A stretch of DNA of 64,000 nt from Pseudomonas lactucae (GTDB lineage: Bacteria; Pseudomonadota; Gammaproteobacteria; Pseudomonadales; Pseudomonadaceae), in assembly GCF_016937615.1 (NCBI RefSeq), contig NZ_JAFHKI010000006.1, positions 1 to 64,000 of the forward strand, given 5' to 3'. A program made the translations under genes and the position numbers. Below the pieces are notes generated by a model. It was not told the DNA's origin. It saw only the letters and a program-made list of their open reading frames with translations, and did no database searches. Positions 18,991 through 29,213 of this stretch are shown here, one piece after another (the stretch's first letter is position 1; every line of letters starts with the position of its first letter).

Positions 18991-19878
18991 ATGACAGCCT
19001 CTACCTATATCGGGCGTTTCGCCCCCACGCCCAGCGGCCACTTGCACTTCGGCTCGCTGGTTGCCGCCCTCGCCTCCTACCTTGACGCCCGCGCCAACAA
19101 CGGCCGCTGGCTGATGCGCATGGAAGACCTCGACCCTCCCCGTGAAGAGCCCGGCGCCCAGGCGGCGATCCTTCATGCCTTGGAAAGCTATGGCTTCGAA
19201 TGGGACGGGGAAGTGGTCCGACAAAGCGAGCGGCATGATGCCTACGCCAATGTGTTGAACGACCTGTTCAACCATGGCCTGGCCTACGCCTGCACCTGTT
19301 CACGCAAACAGCTGGAGCCTTACCACGGCATCTACCCGGGCTTGTGCCGCAATGCCGGTCACGATCAGCAGGATACCGCCATCCGGTTGCGCGTACCGGA
19401 ACTCGAATACCACTTTACCGACCGCGTACAGGGCGTATTCCGACAGCACCTGGGGCGTGACGCCGGCGATTTCATCATCCGTCGCCGCGACGGGCTCTAC
19501 GCCTACCAGTTGGCCGTGGTACTCGACGATGCCTGGCAAGGTGTGACCGATATCGTGCGCGGCGCCGACCTGCTCGACTCCACCCCGCGCCAGTTGTATC
19601 TGCAAGAACTGCTGGGCCTGCGCCAACCGCGCTACCTGCATGTACCGTTGATCGTCCAGCCGGACGGTAACAAGTTGGGCAAATCCTACCGCTCGCCGCC
19701 GCTGATGCCGGAGCAGGCAACGCCGCTGCTGGTCAGGGCACTGCGCGCCCTCGGCCAGCAGCCCGGCACCGAGCTGCTTCACGCCAGCCCGCGGGAACTG
19801 CTGGATTGGGGCATCCGGCACTGGGATGCCGCGCAGATACCGCGCACACTCACGCTGGCCGAAGCGCAATTGAGCTGA
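18991..19878 (+). CDS. gluQ: Glutamyl-Q tRNA(Asp) synthetase
   Basis: A shortened glutamyl-tRNA synthetase without the anticodon-binding domain; it attaches glutamate to queuosine-34 of tRNA-Asp. The 295-residue protein shows APTPSGHLHFGSL (HIGH-type) and KLGKS (KMSKS-type). Cysteines in ACTCSRKQ and GLCR fit the zinc site of the family. It lies directly downstream of dksA, the commonest arrangement for this gene. Confidence 0.93.
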   Translation: MTASTYIGRFAPTPSGHLHFGSLVAALASYLDARANNGRWLMRMEDLDPPREEPGAQAAILHALESYGFEWDGEVVRQSERHDAYANVLNDLFNHGLAYACTCSRKQLEPYHGIYPGLCRNAGHDQQDTAIRLRVPELEYHFTDRVQGVFRQHLGRDAGDFIIRRRDGLYAYQLAVVLDDAWQGVTDIVRGADLLDSTPRQLYLQELLGLRQPRYLHVPLIVQPDGNKLGKSYRSPPLMPEQATPLLVRALRALGQQPGTELLHASPRELLDWGIRHWDAAQIPRTLTLAEAQLS

Positions 19879-19940
19879 AGGCGCTTGCAGCTTGCCGGGC
19901 ATCCGTTACCATCGCCGCAGTTTTTTAATCAGAGGCCAAC

Positions 19941-20117
19941 ATGTACATCTATCGATTGGTCCTGCTGCTGGTCGTCGGGATCTACCTGTTTTCCCCCGCC
20001 ATCATGGATTGGTGGATCGACGCCACGGGCGCCTGGTATCGCCCCTATCTGCTGTGGCTGATCCTGATCGTCGTGACTTTCATCCTGCAGAGCCAAAAAG
20101 ATGCCGATGAGCTTTAG
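19941..20117 (+). CDS. cbrX: Small membrane protein CbrX upstream of cbrA
   Basis: A 58-residue protein beginning MYIYRLVLLLVVGIYL with a second hydrophobic stretch LLWLILIVVTFIL, so probably two membrane helices. Its last codons overlap the start of cbrA by 17 bases in another frame, indicating translational coupling. A small gene at this place in Pseudomonas has been called cbrX and reported as coupled to cbrA. The AGAGG at 19931-19935 supports the ATG. Confidence 0.85.
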   Translation: MYIYRLVLLLVVGIYLFSPAIMDWWIDATGAWYRPYLLWLILIVVTFILQSQKDADEL

Positions 20118-23055
20118 CCTCACCCAGATGCTGCTGATCAGCGCCGCCTACCTGGCTGCGTTGTTCGGGGTGGCCTGGATCAGTGAGCGTGGAATGATTC
20201 CACGGGCGATCATTCGCCATCCGTTGACCTACACCTTGTCCCTCGGCGTGTACGCCAGTGCCTGGGCCTTCTATGGCACGGTGGGCCTGGCCTATCAGTA
20301 CGGCTACGGTTTCCTGTCCAGCTACCTCGGCGTGTCCGGCGCTTTTTTGCTGGCGCCGGTGTTGCTGTACCCGATCCTGAAAATCACCCGTACCTACCAA
20401 TTGTCATCCCTGGCGGACCTGTTCGCCTTCCGCTTTCGCAGCACTTGGGCCGGGGCGCTGACCACCGTATTCATGCTGATTGGCGTGCTGCCCTTGCTGG
20501 CCCTGCAAATCCAGGCCGTGGCCGACTCGATCAGCATTCTTACCCGCGAGCCGGTGCAGCACCGCGTCGCCCTGGCCTTCTGTGCGCTGATCACCTTATT
20601 CACGATTTTCTTCGGCTCGCGCCATATCGCCACCCGCGAGAAACACGAAGGCCTGGTGTTTGCGATTGCCTTTGAGTCAGTGATCAAGCTAATCGCCATT
20701 GGCGGCGTCGGCCTGTATGCGCTGTACGGCGTGTTCGACGGCCCGCAACAGCTGGAACTGTGGCTGCTGCAAAACCAGACCGCCCTCGCCGCCTTGCATA
20801 CGCCCTTGCAGGAAGGCCCGTGGCGCACCCTGCTGCTGGTGTTCTTCGCCTCGGCAATCGTGATGCCGCACATGTATCACATGACATTTACCGAAAACCT
20901 CAACCCGCGCGCGCTGGTCAGTGCCAGCTGGGGCTTGCCGCTGTTCCTGCTGCTGATGAGCCTGGCGGTGCCGCTGATCCTGTGGGCCGGCCTGAAACTG
21001 GGCGCCACCACCAACCCCGAATACTTCACCCTCGGTATCGGCATTGCCGCCAATAGCCCGGCCCTGGCGCTGCTGGCGTACGTCGGCGGTTTATCGGCAG
21101 CCAGCGGACTGATCATCGTCACCACCCTGGCGCTGTCGGGCATGGCGCTCAACCACCTGGTGCTGCCGCTGTACCAGCCCCCGGCCGAAGGCAATATCTA
21201 CCGCTGGTTGAAATGGACGCGCCGCGCGCTGATCGTCGCGATCATCATGGCCGGCTATGGCTTCTACCTGCTGCTGGGTGCCGGACAAGACCTGGCCAAC
21301 CTCGGCATCGTCGCGTTTGTCGCAACCTTGCAGTTCCTGCCGGGGGTGTTGTCGGTGCTGTACTGGCCGACCGCCAATCGTCGGGGTTTCATCGCCGGGC
21401 TGCTGGCGGGGATCCTGGTGTGGGTCGTGACCATGCTGCTACCGCTGGTCGGTAACCTGCAGGGCTTCTACATCCCACTGCTGAACATGATTTATGTGCT
21501 GGACGACACCAGTTGGCACATGGCTGCAATTGCCTCGCTGGCCGCCAACGTACTGATGTTCACCCTGATTTCGTTGTTCACCAACGCCAGCCCCGAGGAA
21601 ACCAGCGCCGCCGAGGCCTGCGCCGTGGATAACGTACGCCGTCCGCAACGCCGTGAACTGCATGCCGCCTCACCCCAGGAGTTCGCCACGCAACTGGCCA
21701 AGCCGCTGGGCGCCAAGGCCGCACAAAAGGAAGTCGAACAAGCGCTGCGCGATCTGTACCTGCCCTTTGACGAGCGCCGCCCTTACGCACTGCGCCGCCT
21801 GCGTGACCGAATCGAAGCCAACTTGTCCGGTTTGATGGGCCCCAGCGTGTCCCAGGACATGGTGGAAACCTTTCTGCCCTACAAGGCCGGCGGCGAAAAC
21901 TACGTGACCGAAGACATCCATTTCATCGAGAGCCGGCTGGAGGACTACCACTCGCGCCTCACCGGGCTTGCCGCCGAACTCGACGCCCTGCGCCGCTACC
22001 ATCGCCAGACGCTGCAGGAATTGCCGATGGGGGTGTGCTCCCTGGCCAAGGATCAGGAGATCCTGATGTGGAACAAGGCCATGGAAGAACTCACCGGCAT
22101 CGCCGCGCAACGGGTGGTTGGGTCGCGCCTGAATACCTTGGGCGACCCTTGGAAAGAATTGTTGCAAGGTTTCATCAACCTGCCCGACGAACATTTGCAC
22201 AAGCAGCACCTGGCACTCGACGGCCAGACCCGCTGGCTCAACCTGCACAAAGCCGCGATCGACGAACCCCTGGCCCCCGGTAACAGCGGCCTGGTGTTAC
22301 TGGTCGAAGACCTGACCGAAACCCAGATGCTCGAAGACAAACTGGTGCACTCCGAGCGCCTGGCCAGTATCGGACGCCTGGCGGCGGGCGTGGCCCACGA
22401 GATCGGCAACCCGATTACCGGCATTGCCTGCCTGGCGCAAAATCTGCGCGAGGAGCGTGAAGAGGACGGTGAAATCATCGAAATCAGCGGGCAGATCCTC
22501 GAACAGACCAAGCGCGTGTCGCGCATCGTGCAGTCGCTGATGAGTTTTGCCCACGCCGGCGCCCATCAAAATCTCGATGAGGCGGTGTGCCTGGCCGAAG
22601 TGGCGCAGGATGCCATCGGGCTGCTGGCCTTGAACCGACGTAATTTCGAAGTACAGTTCTTTAACCTGTGCGATCCCGACCATTGGGTCGACGGTGATTC
22701 GCAACGCCTTGCCCAAGTGCTGATCAACCTGCTTTCCAATGCCCGCGACGCGACGCCGGCCGGTGGCGCGGTACGTGTCAAGACCGAGGGTTTCGAGCAT
22801 ACGGTCGATCTGATCGTCGAAGATGAAGGTAGCGGTATTCCACAGAACATCATGGACCGACTGTTCGAACCTTTCTTCACCACCAAGGATCCAGGTGAAG
22901 GTACCGGTCTGGGCCTTGCACTGGTCTATTCCATCGTTGAAGAGCATTATGGACAAATCACCATCGACAGCCCGGCTGACACCGAAAGCCAACGCGGCAC
23001 CCGTATTCGGGTGACCTTGCCGCGTCATGTCGAAGCGACGTCCGCTGTGAACTGA
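20101..23055 (+). CDS. cbrA: Sensor histidine kinase CbrA with transporter-like sensor domain
   Basis: CbrA phosphorylates CbrB to adjust carbon and nitrogen use. The 984-residue protein starts with about 12 membrane helices of the sodium/solute symporter (SLC5) fold over roughly 1-500, then a PAS-like region (about 620-740) and a kinase core. H766 in [11 protein letters not shown] is the phosphorylation site; ATP-binding boxes include [17 protein letters not shown] and [10 protein letters not shown]. It begins inside cbrX; an alternative ATG is at 20107. cbrB follows after 22 bases. Confidence 0.95.
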   Translation: MPMSFSLTQMLLISAAYLAALFGVAWISERGMIPRAIIRHPLTYTLSLGVYASAWAFYGTVGLAYQYGYGFLSSYLGVSGAFLLAPVLLYPILKITRTYQLSSLADLFAFRFRSTWAGALTTVFMLIGVLPLLALQIQAVADSISILTREPVQHRVALAFCALITLFTIFFGSRHIATREKHEGLVFAIAFESVIKLIAIGGVGLYALYGVFDGPQQLELWLLQNQTALAALHTPLQEGPWRTLLLVFFASAIVMPHMYHMTFTENLNPRALVSASWGLPLFLLLMSLAVPLILWAGLKLGATTNPEYFTLGIGIAANSPALALLAYVGGLSAASGLIIVTTLALSGMALNHLVLPLYQPPAEGNIYRWLKWTRRALIVAIIMAGYGFYLLLGAGQDLANLGIVAFVATLQFLPGVLSVLYWPTANRRGFIAGLLAGILVWVVTMLLPLVGNLQGFYIPLLNMIYVLDDTSWHMAAIASLAANVLMFTLISLFTNASPEETSAAEACAVDNVRRPQRRELHAASPQEFATQLAKPLGAKAAQKEVEQALRDLYLPFDERRPYALRRLRDRIEANLSGLMGPSVSQDMVETFLPYKAGGENYVTEDIHFIESRLEDYHSRLTGLAAELDALRRYHRQTLQELPMGVCSLAKDQEILMWNKAMEELTGIAAQRVVGSRLNTLGDPWKELLQGFINLPDEHLHKQHLALDGQTRWLNLHKAAIDEPLAPGNSGLVLLVEDLTETQMLEDKLVHSERLASIGRLAAGVAHEIGNPITGIACLAQNLREEREEDGEIIEISGQILEQTKRVSRIVQSLMSFAHAGAHQNLDEAVCLAEVAQDAIGLLALNRRNFEVQFFNLCDPDHWVDGDSQRLAQVLINLLSNARDATPAGGAVRVKTEGFEHTVDLIVEDEGSGIPQNIMDRLFEPFFTTKDPGEGTGLGLALVYSIVEEHYGQITIDSPADTESQRGTRIRVTLPRHVEATSAVN

Positions 23056-23077
23056 GACCGTCGAGAGAATTGAATCA

Positions 23078-24514
23078 ATGCCGCACATTTTGATCGTCGA
23101 AGACGAAACCATTATCCGCTCTGCCTTGCGTCGCCTGCTTGAACGTAACCAGTACCAGGTCAGCGAGGCCGGCTCGGTGCAGGAAGCACAAGAGCGTTTC
23201 AGCATTCCCACGTTCGACCTGATTGTCAGTGACCTGCGCCTGCCCGGTGCGCCTGGCACCGAGTTGATCAAGCTTGGCCAGGGCACGCCGGTGCTGATCA
23301 TGACCAGCTACGCCAGCCTGCGCTCGGCGGTGGACTCCATGAAGATGGGTGCGGTGGACTACATCGCCAAGCCGTTCGACCACGACGAGATGCTTCAGGC
23401 CGTGGCGCGTATCCTGCGTGACCGTCAGTCGGCCAGCAGCGCACCGGCCGAACAACGTCCCGCCGGTAAAACCGCCAGCGCAGCCGACAAGCCGGGCGTC
23501 GACAACAGCAACGGCGAGATTGGCATCATCGGCTCCTGCCCGCCGATGCAGGACCTGTACGGCAAGATCCGCAAAGTGGCGCCAACCGATTCCAATGTGC
23601 TGATCCAGGGTGAATCCGGCACCGGCAAGGAACTGGTGGCTCGCGCGCTGCATAATCTGTCCAAGCGCGCCAAGGCACCGATGATCTCGGTGAACTGTGC
23701 GGCGATTCCCGAATCCCTGATCGAGTCCGAACTGTTCGGCCACGAGAAAGGCGCGTTTACCGGTGCCAGCGCCGGGCGTGCGGGCCTGGTGGAAGCGGCG
23801 GACGGCGGTACGTTGTTTCTCGATGAAATCGGCGAGTTGCCGCTGGAAGCGCAGGCACGATTGCTGCGCGTGTTGCAGGAAGGCGAGATTCGCCGCGTGG
23901 GCTCGGTGCAATCGCAGAAGGTCGATGTTCGCCTGATCGCGGCCACCCACCGCGACCTCAAGAGCCTGGCCAAGATCGGCCAGTTCCGTGAAGACTTGTA
24001 TTACCGTCTACACGTGATCGCCCTCAAGCTGCCGGCCCTGCGTGAACGTGGCGCCGACGTCAACGAGATCGCCCACGCGTTCCTGCTGCGCCAGAGCGCA
24101 CGTATCAACCGTACCGACCTGAAATTCGCCCCGGACGCCGAGCAGGCAATCCGACATTACTCGTGGCCGGGTAACGTGCGGGAACTGGAGAATGCGGTCG
24201 AGCGCGCGGTGATCCTGTCCGAGAGCCCGGAGATTTCCGCCGAGCTGCTGGGTATCGATATCGAACTCAGTGACCTGGAGGACGACGATTTCATCGGCCT
24301 GGCCCCGCAACAGGGCGGTAGCAATACCAGCCATGAGCCGACCGAGGATCTGTCACTGGAGGACTACTTCCAGCATTTTGTCCTGGAGCATCAGGACCAT
24401 ATGACCGAAACCGAACTGGCGCGCAAACTGGGCGTGAGCCGTAAATGCCTGTGGGAGCGCCGTCAGCGCCTGGGTATCCCACGGCGCAAGACCGGTGTGG
24501 CCAGCGAAAGCTGA
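23078..24514 (+). CDS. cbrB: Sigma54-dependent response regulator CbrB
   Basis: An NtrC-type activator of 478 residues. It has a receiver domain with phospho-acceptor D52 (VSDLRLPG), an AAA+ domain with Walker A GESGTGKE (178-185) and the sigma54-contact loop GAFTGA (225-230), and a Fis-type helix-turn-helix at the end ([20 protein letters not shown]). The sigma54 promoter of crcZ lies 165 bases downstream of its stop and is the expected direct target. Confidence 0.95.
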   Translation: MPHILIVEDETIIRSALRRLLERNQYQVSEAGSVQEAQERFSIPTFDLIVSDLRLPGAPGTELIKLGQGTPVLIMTSYASLRSAVDSMKMGAVDYIAKPFDHDEMLQAVARILRDRQSASSAPAEQRPAGKTASAADKPGVDNSNGEIGIIGSCPPMQDLYGKIRKVAPTDSNVLIQGESGTGKELVARALHNLSKRAKAPMISVNCAAIPESLIESELFGHEKGAFTGASAGRAGLVEAADGGTLFLDEIGELPLEAQARLLRVLQEGEIRRVGSVQSQKVDVRLIAATHRDLKSLAKIGQFREDLYYRLHVIALKLPALRERGADVNEIAHAFLLRQSARINRTDLKFAPDAEQAIRHYSWPGNVRELENAVERAVILSESPEISAELLGIDIELSDLEDDDFIGLAPQQGGSNTSHEPTEDLSLEDYFQHFVLEHQDHMTETELARKLGVSRKCLWERRQRLGIPRRKTGVASES

Positions 24515-24580
24515 GGGCGCGCGCCCACAGATAACACCCACAGATGTGAAAAAACTGTTACCGCTGATTTTTTGCGTAAC

Positions 24581-24620
24581 AAAAGCCGGGGCTTACGGTA
24601 ACGAACCCCCGGCTTTTTTT
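24581..24620 (+). terminator. Terminator of cbrB
   Basis: AAAGCCGGGG ... CCCCGGCTTT with a run of T, about 70 bases after cbrB. It isolates the sigma54 promoter that follows. Confidence 0.85.
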
Positions 24621-24678
24621 CGCCCGTCAAAAAGCCGAATCCGCCTCAACCCCCCGGTTTTATTGGGCGACACAAAAG

Positions 24679-24695
24679 TTGGCACGCACCCTGCT
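24679..24695 (+). promoter_or_regulatory. Sigma54 promoter (-24/-12) of crcZ
   Basis: TTGGCACGCACCCTGCT has the -24 GG (24681-24682) and the -12 GC (24693-24694) exactly 10 bases apart, against consensus TTGGCACGnnnnTTGCT. Transcription should start near 24706. Confidence 0.88.
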
Positions 24696-24705
24696 ATATG
24701 CTTAG

Positions 24706-25072
24706 TACAAAAACAATAACAAGCTTTGTACAAGACAATAAAAATAAGACGAATCGACTCACGCATAACAAAAACAACACGGCGGAGGCGCAGCTAACTG
24801 ATTCTTTTGGAGAGGCGTTGCATTTGGGGCTTGCCCCGCAACCAGGCCGAGAACAACAAAAACTGCCCTAAGGCAGAGCCTGAACTGGTTGGATCGTAGA
24901 TCAGCAACACAGCGACCAAAGCAATCCGTTTGCTCTTGACTCTCGATTGAGAGTGCCATGAAGGTCAAAGCTCATGGCGAGGGCGATCAACAAAAACAAG
25001 AAGCCCGAAACCAATAATAAAAATAGAGCACGCAACTACTTCTGGGGGAGCTTCGGCTCCCCTTGTAGTTTC
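24706..25072 (+). ncRNA. crcZ: CrcZ regulatory RNA (Hfq/Crc decoy)
   Basis: An untranslated RNA between cbrB and pcnB that titrates Hfq/Crc and relieves catabolite repression. Six A-rich AAnAAnAA-type motifs lie at about 24712-24722, 24737-24747, 24767-24778, 24852-24863, 24989-25000 and 25013-25024. A long 3' hairpin, AACTAC...GGGGAGC-TTCG-GCTCCCC...GTAGTT (25034-25070), probably marks the end, although the T run is weak. Location, sigma54 promoter and motifs agree with CrcZ; the exact 3' end is inferred. Short open frames here lack coding character. Confidence 0.92.
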
Positions 25073-25224
25073 CGATAGATCCTCACAGGATTTGCCGCTC
25101 AAAGGCTTATGGCGCAAAGCCTGCAGCTTGTTCCTACACCATCCCCCGACTAAATGCTAGAATCCCGGCCCATCATGCGGTCATTCTTCGTTATGGCCGA
25201 ACATTCCTTCAAACAGTGCATCCC

Positions 25225-26628
25225 ATGCTGAAGAAGTTGTTCCAGTCATTCCGTTCGCCCTTGCGTCGTACGCAACACAAACGCAGCACGCCTGAAGTGC
25301 TCAACAGCAGCCAGCATTCGCTGCAACGCGCTCAATTCAGCCGTTATGCCGTGAATATCGTCGAGCGTTTGCAGAACGCCGGTTATCAGGCCTATCTGGT
25401 AGGCGGTTGCGTACGCGACATGTTGCTCAATATCACCCCCAAGGATTTCGACGTCGCCACCAGTGCCACGCCCGAGCAGGTGCGCGCCGAGTTTCGCAAT
25501 GCGCGCATCATCGGCCGGCGTTTCAAGCTGGTGCACATCCACTTCGGTCGCGAAATCATTGAAGTCGCAACGTTCCGCGCCGGCCATCCGCAAAACGATG
25601 AAGAGGAAGACACCAATCAGTCTTCCCGCAACGAAAGCGGACGCATCCTGCGCGACAACGTCTATGGCACCCTGGAAGAAGACGCGCAGCGCCGTGACTT
25701 CACCATTAACGCCCTGTATTACGACCCGGTCAGCGAGCGCATCCTCGATTACGCCAACGGCGTGCACGACATCCGCAACAACCTGATCCGCCTGATCGGC
25801 GACCCGACGCAGCGTTACCAGGAAGACCCGGTACGCATGCTGCGGGCCGTGCGTTTCGCCGCCAAGCTGAACTTCGGTATCGAGAAACACACCGCTGCGC
25901 CGATTCGCGAACTGGCGCCGATGCTGCGCGAGATTCCTTCGGCGCGCCTGTTCGAAGAAGTGCTCAAGCTGTTCCTCTCGGGCTACGCCGCCGATACCTT
26001 CGAGATGCTCGTCGACCTGCAGTTGTTCGACCCGTTGTTCCCGGCCAGCGCCGAAGCACTGGAACACAACCCGACCTATACCCATACGTTGATCAGCGAG
26101 GCATTGATCAACACCGATTTGCGCATCAAGCAGAATAAACCGGTGACTCCGGCGTTCCTGTTTGCCGCGCTGTTGTGGCCCGCCCTGCCAAAACGTGTGC
26201 TGCGTTTGCAGGACCGTGGCATGCCACCGATCCCGGCCATGCAGGAAGCCGCTCACGAGCTGATCGCCGAACAGTGCCAGCGCATTGCGATACCCAAGCG
26301 CTTCACCATGCCGATCCGCGAGATCTGGGACATGCAGGAACGCCTGCCGCGCCGCAGCGGCAAGCGCGCCGACCTGCTGCTGGACAACCCGCGCTTTCGT
26401 GCCGGCTACGACTTCCTGCTGCTGCGCGAAAGCGCCGGCGAGCAGACCGACGGCCTGGGCGAATGGTGGACTGATTACCAGGACGCCAATGACAGCGGAC
26501 GTCGCGAGATGATTCGTGAGCTGGGCAGCAAGGGTGAAGGAACCGGCGAAGGGCCGAAAAAACGTCGACGCAGTGGCACCAAGCGCAAACGCAGCGCAGC
26601 CGATGCCTCGGGCGCCGCAGGCGAATAA
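25225..26628 (+). CDS. pcnB: Poly(A) polymerase I
   Basis: PcnB adds poly(A) tails that promote RNA decay. The 467-residue chain has the class II nucleotidyltransferase signature: GGCVRDMLL, then KDFDVATSA with the two catalytic aspartates, plus RRDFTINALYYD and the head/neck region. The C-terminus is a basic tail (KKRRRSGTKRKRS) typical of this enzyme. The ATG at 25225 matches the family start MLKKLFQ; an in-frame GTG at 25216 would add three residues. No clear ribosome site is seen for either. Confidence 0.92.
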   Translation: MLKKLFQSFRSPLRRTQHKRSTPEVLNSSQHSLQRAQFSRYAVNIVERLQNAGYQAYLVGGCVRDMLLNITPKDFDVATSATPEQVRAEFRNARIIGRRFKLVHIHFGREIIEVATFRAGHPQNDEEEDTNQSSRNESGRILRDNVYGTLEEDAQRRDFTINALYYDPVSERILDYANGVHDIRNNLIRLIGDPTQRYQEDPVRMLRAVRFAAKLNFGIEKHTAAPIRELAPMLREIPSARLFEEVLKLFLSGYAADTFEMLVDLQLFDPLFPASAEALEHNPTYTHTLISEALINTDLRIKQNKPVTPAFLFAALLWPALPKRVLRLQDRGMPPIPAMQEAAHELIAEQCQRIAIPKRFTMPIREIWDMQERLPRRSGKRADLLLDNPRFRAGYDFLLLRESAGEQTDGLGEWWTDYQDANDSGRREMIRELGSKGEGTGEGPKKRRRSGTKRKRSAADASGAAGE

Positions 26629-26630
26629 AC

Positions 26631-27128
26631 GTGGAACGCATCTACATCGGCATGGGCAGCAATCTGGCCGCCCCGGAGCAACAATTGCGCAGCGCTCTCC
26701 AAGCGCTGGCGCAATTGCCCGGCACGACCCTCGCTGGCGTGTCCGCCTTTTACCAAAGTGACTCCCTGCTCCCGGGCCAACCGCGCTACACCAACGCGGT
26801 CGCCGCCCTGGACAGCAGCCTTGCGCCACTAGCGCTGCTGGATGCGCTGCAAGCGATCGAAAACGACCAAGGCCGCGAGCGCCTGGAACGTTGGGGCCCA
26901 CGCACGCTTGACTTGGACATCCTGCTGTTTGGCGATCACCTGATCGATGAACCGCGCCTGAAGGTTCCCCACTATCAGATGCACTTGCGTGCGTTCGTGC
27001 TCTATCCGCTGGCCGAACTGGCGCCTGCGGCATTGCAACTGCCCGACGGCAACCGCCTCAGTGCCCTGCTTGAAGCCTGCCCGTTTGTCGGCCTGGAACG
27101 GCTCCCTGTTGCTGAATCGCATCAGTAA
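26631..27128 (+). CDS. folK: 2-amino-4-hydroxy-6-hydroxymethyldihydropteridine pyrophosphokinase
   Basis: HPPK transfers pyrophosphate to the pterin in folate synthesis. The signature RWGPRTLDLDILLFG is complete, preceded by GSNLAAPEQQLRSAL. The GTG start is two bases after the pcnB stop, so it is read from the pcnB transcript. folP, which uses its product, is elsewhere in the window (50652-51503). Confidence 0.94.
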   Translation: MERIYIGMGSNLAAPEQQLRSALQALAQLPGTTLAGVSAFYQSDSLLPGQPRYTNAVAALDSSLAPLALLDALQAIENDQGRERLERWGPRTLDLDILLFGDHLIDEPRLKVPHYQMHLRAFVLYPLAELAPAALQLPDGNRLSALLEACPFVGLERLPVAESHQ

Positions 27129-27340
27129 CAGCGGTAACACCGTTATCGTAACAATGCGGTAACACATCCAATTGACTTCCCGTGTCCTCCTCACGACTAT
27201 AGGCGTCCCGCTGCCGCCAACCGGCGCTAAAGGGCGCAATCAGGCCTTATAAGCACTGCTTTCAAGACAGTGCGCCTGTATAAACAAAGACTCACGCGCG
27301 TTACTCGCTGTTTCCAAGCGCCTGAACGAGGACCCTTTTC

Positions 27341-28141
27341 ATGCCAGACATTACCCTGACCACCTTGCAGAGCCTCAAGCTCAAAGGTGAAAAAATCACC
27401 ATGCTGACCTGCTACGACGCCACCTTCGCCCACGCCTGCTGCCAGGCCGGGGTTGAAGTGTTGTTGGTGGGCGACTCCCTGGGCATGGTTCTTCAAGGGA
27501 ATGACAGCACCCTGCCCGTGACCACTGATGAACTCGCCTACCACACCGCCAGCGTCAAGCGCGGTAACGAGGGCGCCTTCATCATCGCCGACCTGCCGTT
27601 CATGGGTTATGCCACGCTCGAACAGACCTTTCTGAACGCCGGCAAACTGATGCAGGCCGGCGCGCACATGATCAAAGTCGAAGGGGCCGTATGGCTCGCC
27701 GAATCGATCCGCCTGCTGGCGGAACGCGGCGTGCCGGTATGCGCGCACATGGGCCTTACGCCCCAGTCGGTGAACATCCTCGGCGGTTACAAGGTGCAAG
27801 GTCGCAATGAAGCCCAGGCGCGCCAGATGCGCGCCGATGCCATCGCCCTGGAGCAAGCGGGCGTGGCGATGATCCTGCTTGAATGCGTGCCCAGCGAACT
27901 GGCTGCCGAAATCACCCAGGCCGTGAAAGTGCCGGTGATCGGTATCGGCGCAGGCGCGGACACCGATGGCCAGGTGCTGGTATTGCACGACATGCTCGGC
28001 CTGTCGATCACCGGCCGCGTGCCCAAGTTCGTGAAGAACTTCATGGCTGGCCAGGACAGCATTCATGCCGCCTTGAGTGCTTATGTCAGCGAAGTCAAAG
28101 CCGTTACTTTCCCAGGTGTCGAACACGGATTCTCTGCATGA
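27341..28141 (+). CDS. panB: 3-methyl-2-oxobutanoate hydroxymethyltransferase
   Basis: First committed step of pantothenate synthesis: hydroxymethylation of ketoisovalerate, a product of the valine pathway served by ilvIHC. The 266-residue protein has [17 protein letters not shown] and the [14 protein letters not shown] segment. Its stop overlaps the panC ATG (ATGA). Confidence 0.95.
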   Translation: MPDITLTTLQSLKLKGEKITMLTCYDATFAHACCQAGVEVLLVGDSLGMVLQGNDSTLPVTTDELAYHTASVKRGNEGAFIIADLPFMGYATLEQTFLNAGKLMQAGAHMIKVEGAVWLAESIRLLAERGVPVCAHMGLTPQSVNILGGYKVQGRNEAQARQMRADAIALEQAGVAMILLECVPSELAAEITQAVKVPVIGIGAGADTDGQVLVLHDMLGLSITGRVPKFVKNFMAGQDSIHAALSAYVSEVKAVTFPGVEHGFSA

Positions 28142-28989
28142 ACACCGTAAAAACCGTACGCGAACTACGCTCGGCCGTCGCCCACGCCCGCAAGGCCGGC
28201 AAACGCATCGGCTTCGTGCCCACCATGGGCAACCTGCACAGCGGCCACGCCACGCTGGTGACCAAGGCCGCACAACAGGCGGACTTCGTCGTGGCCAGCA
28301 TCTTCGTCAACCCGCTGCAATTCGGCGCGGGCGAAGACCTGGACAAATACCCCCGCACCTTGGCCGCCGACCAGGAAAAACTCCTGCAGGCCGGCTGTAA
28401 CCTGTTATTCGCCCCCACCGTCGAGGAAATGTACCCCGGCGGCATGACCGGCCAGACCCGCGTCAGCGTCCCGCACCTGTCGGAAGGCTTGTGCGGCGCC
28501 AGCCGTCCGGGGCACTTCGAAGGCGTGGCCACGGTGGTCAGCAAGCTGTTCAATATGGTCCAGCCCGACATGGCCGTTTTTGGCCAGAAAGACTACCAGC
28601 AACTGGCGGTGATCCGCGCCATGGTCCACGACCTCAACATGCCGATCCAGATCATCGGCGAACCCACCGTGCGTGCCGCGGATGGCCTCGCGCTGTCATC
28701 GCGCAACGGCTACCTCACCGAGGAGCAACGCGCCATCGCGCCGGTGCTGTACCGCGCGCTCAGCCAGATGGCGACTGCGATCAAAGACGGTGACCGCGAT
28801 TTTGCCGGGCTGCGTGCCGAACAGATCCGCCAGATCGAAGCTGCCGGCTTGCGCATTGACTACCTGGAAGTCCGCCAAGGCGTGCACCTGCAGCCGGCCA
28901 CGGCCGAAGATCGAGACATCGTGATTCTGGTCGCGGCATATCTGGGCGCCACTCGCCTCATCGACAACCTGCATCTGAACCTCAAATAA
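28138..28989 (+). CDS. panC: Pantoate--beta-alanine ligase
   Basis: Joins pantoate and beta-alanine to pantothenate using ATP. The 283-residue product has the HIGH-type motif in MGNLHSGH and the second signature ALSSRNGYL. It starts within the last bases of panB. panD, which supplies beta-alanine, is not the next gene: the 224 bases before pgi do not encode it. Confidence 0.95.
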   Translation: MNTVKTVRELRSAVAHARKAGKRIGFVPTMGNLHSGHATLVTKAAQQADFVVASIFVNPLQFGAGEDLDKYPRTLAADQEKLLQAGCNLLFAPTVEEMYPGGMTGQTRVSVPHLSEGLCGASRPGHFEGVATVVSKLFNMVQPDMAVFGQKDYQQLAVIRAMVHDLNMPIQIIGEPTVRAADGLALSSRNGYLTEEQRAIAPVLYRALSQMATAIKDGDRDFAGLRAEQIRQIEAAGLRIDYLEVRQGVHLQPATAEDRDIVILVAAYLGATRLIDNLHLNLK

Positions 28990-29027
28990 CCCCCGCTGAA
29001 CAGCCCGCCTGTTGCCCTTCACGCTGT

Positions 29028-29049
29028 GCCGGTATAAAAAAGTACCGGC
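29028..29049 (+). terminator. Hairpin after panC
   Basis: GCCGGTA/TACCGGC with an A-rich loop. No T run follows, so termination is uncertain. Confidence 0.35.
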
Positions 29050-29213
29050 CACAACGCAGACAAAGCCAAGACATATCGACACGCTAGGTTTAATGTAATC
29101 GCCCGGCGCTAAGGTTAGCGCTGTCTGGAACCCAATCCTTGATATAAGACTGGATGTTCCGGGCTTTGAAGTGTCCTAAAGGCAGTCCCCGTAATAAAAG
29201 GAAACCCGCAGCG

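Noticed and set aside
24759..24968. Minus-strand open frame inside crcZ
   Set aside because: It is antisense to a well-supported untranslated RNA, and its sequence is mostly the complement of the A-rich motifs.
25090..25145. Possible degenerate REP element after crcZ
   Set aside because: The match to fluorescens-type repeats is loose and without a clear palindrome, so I do not call it.
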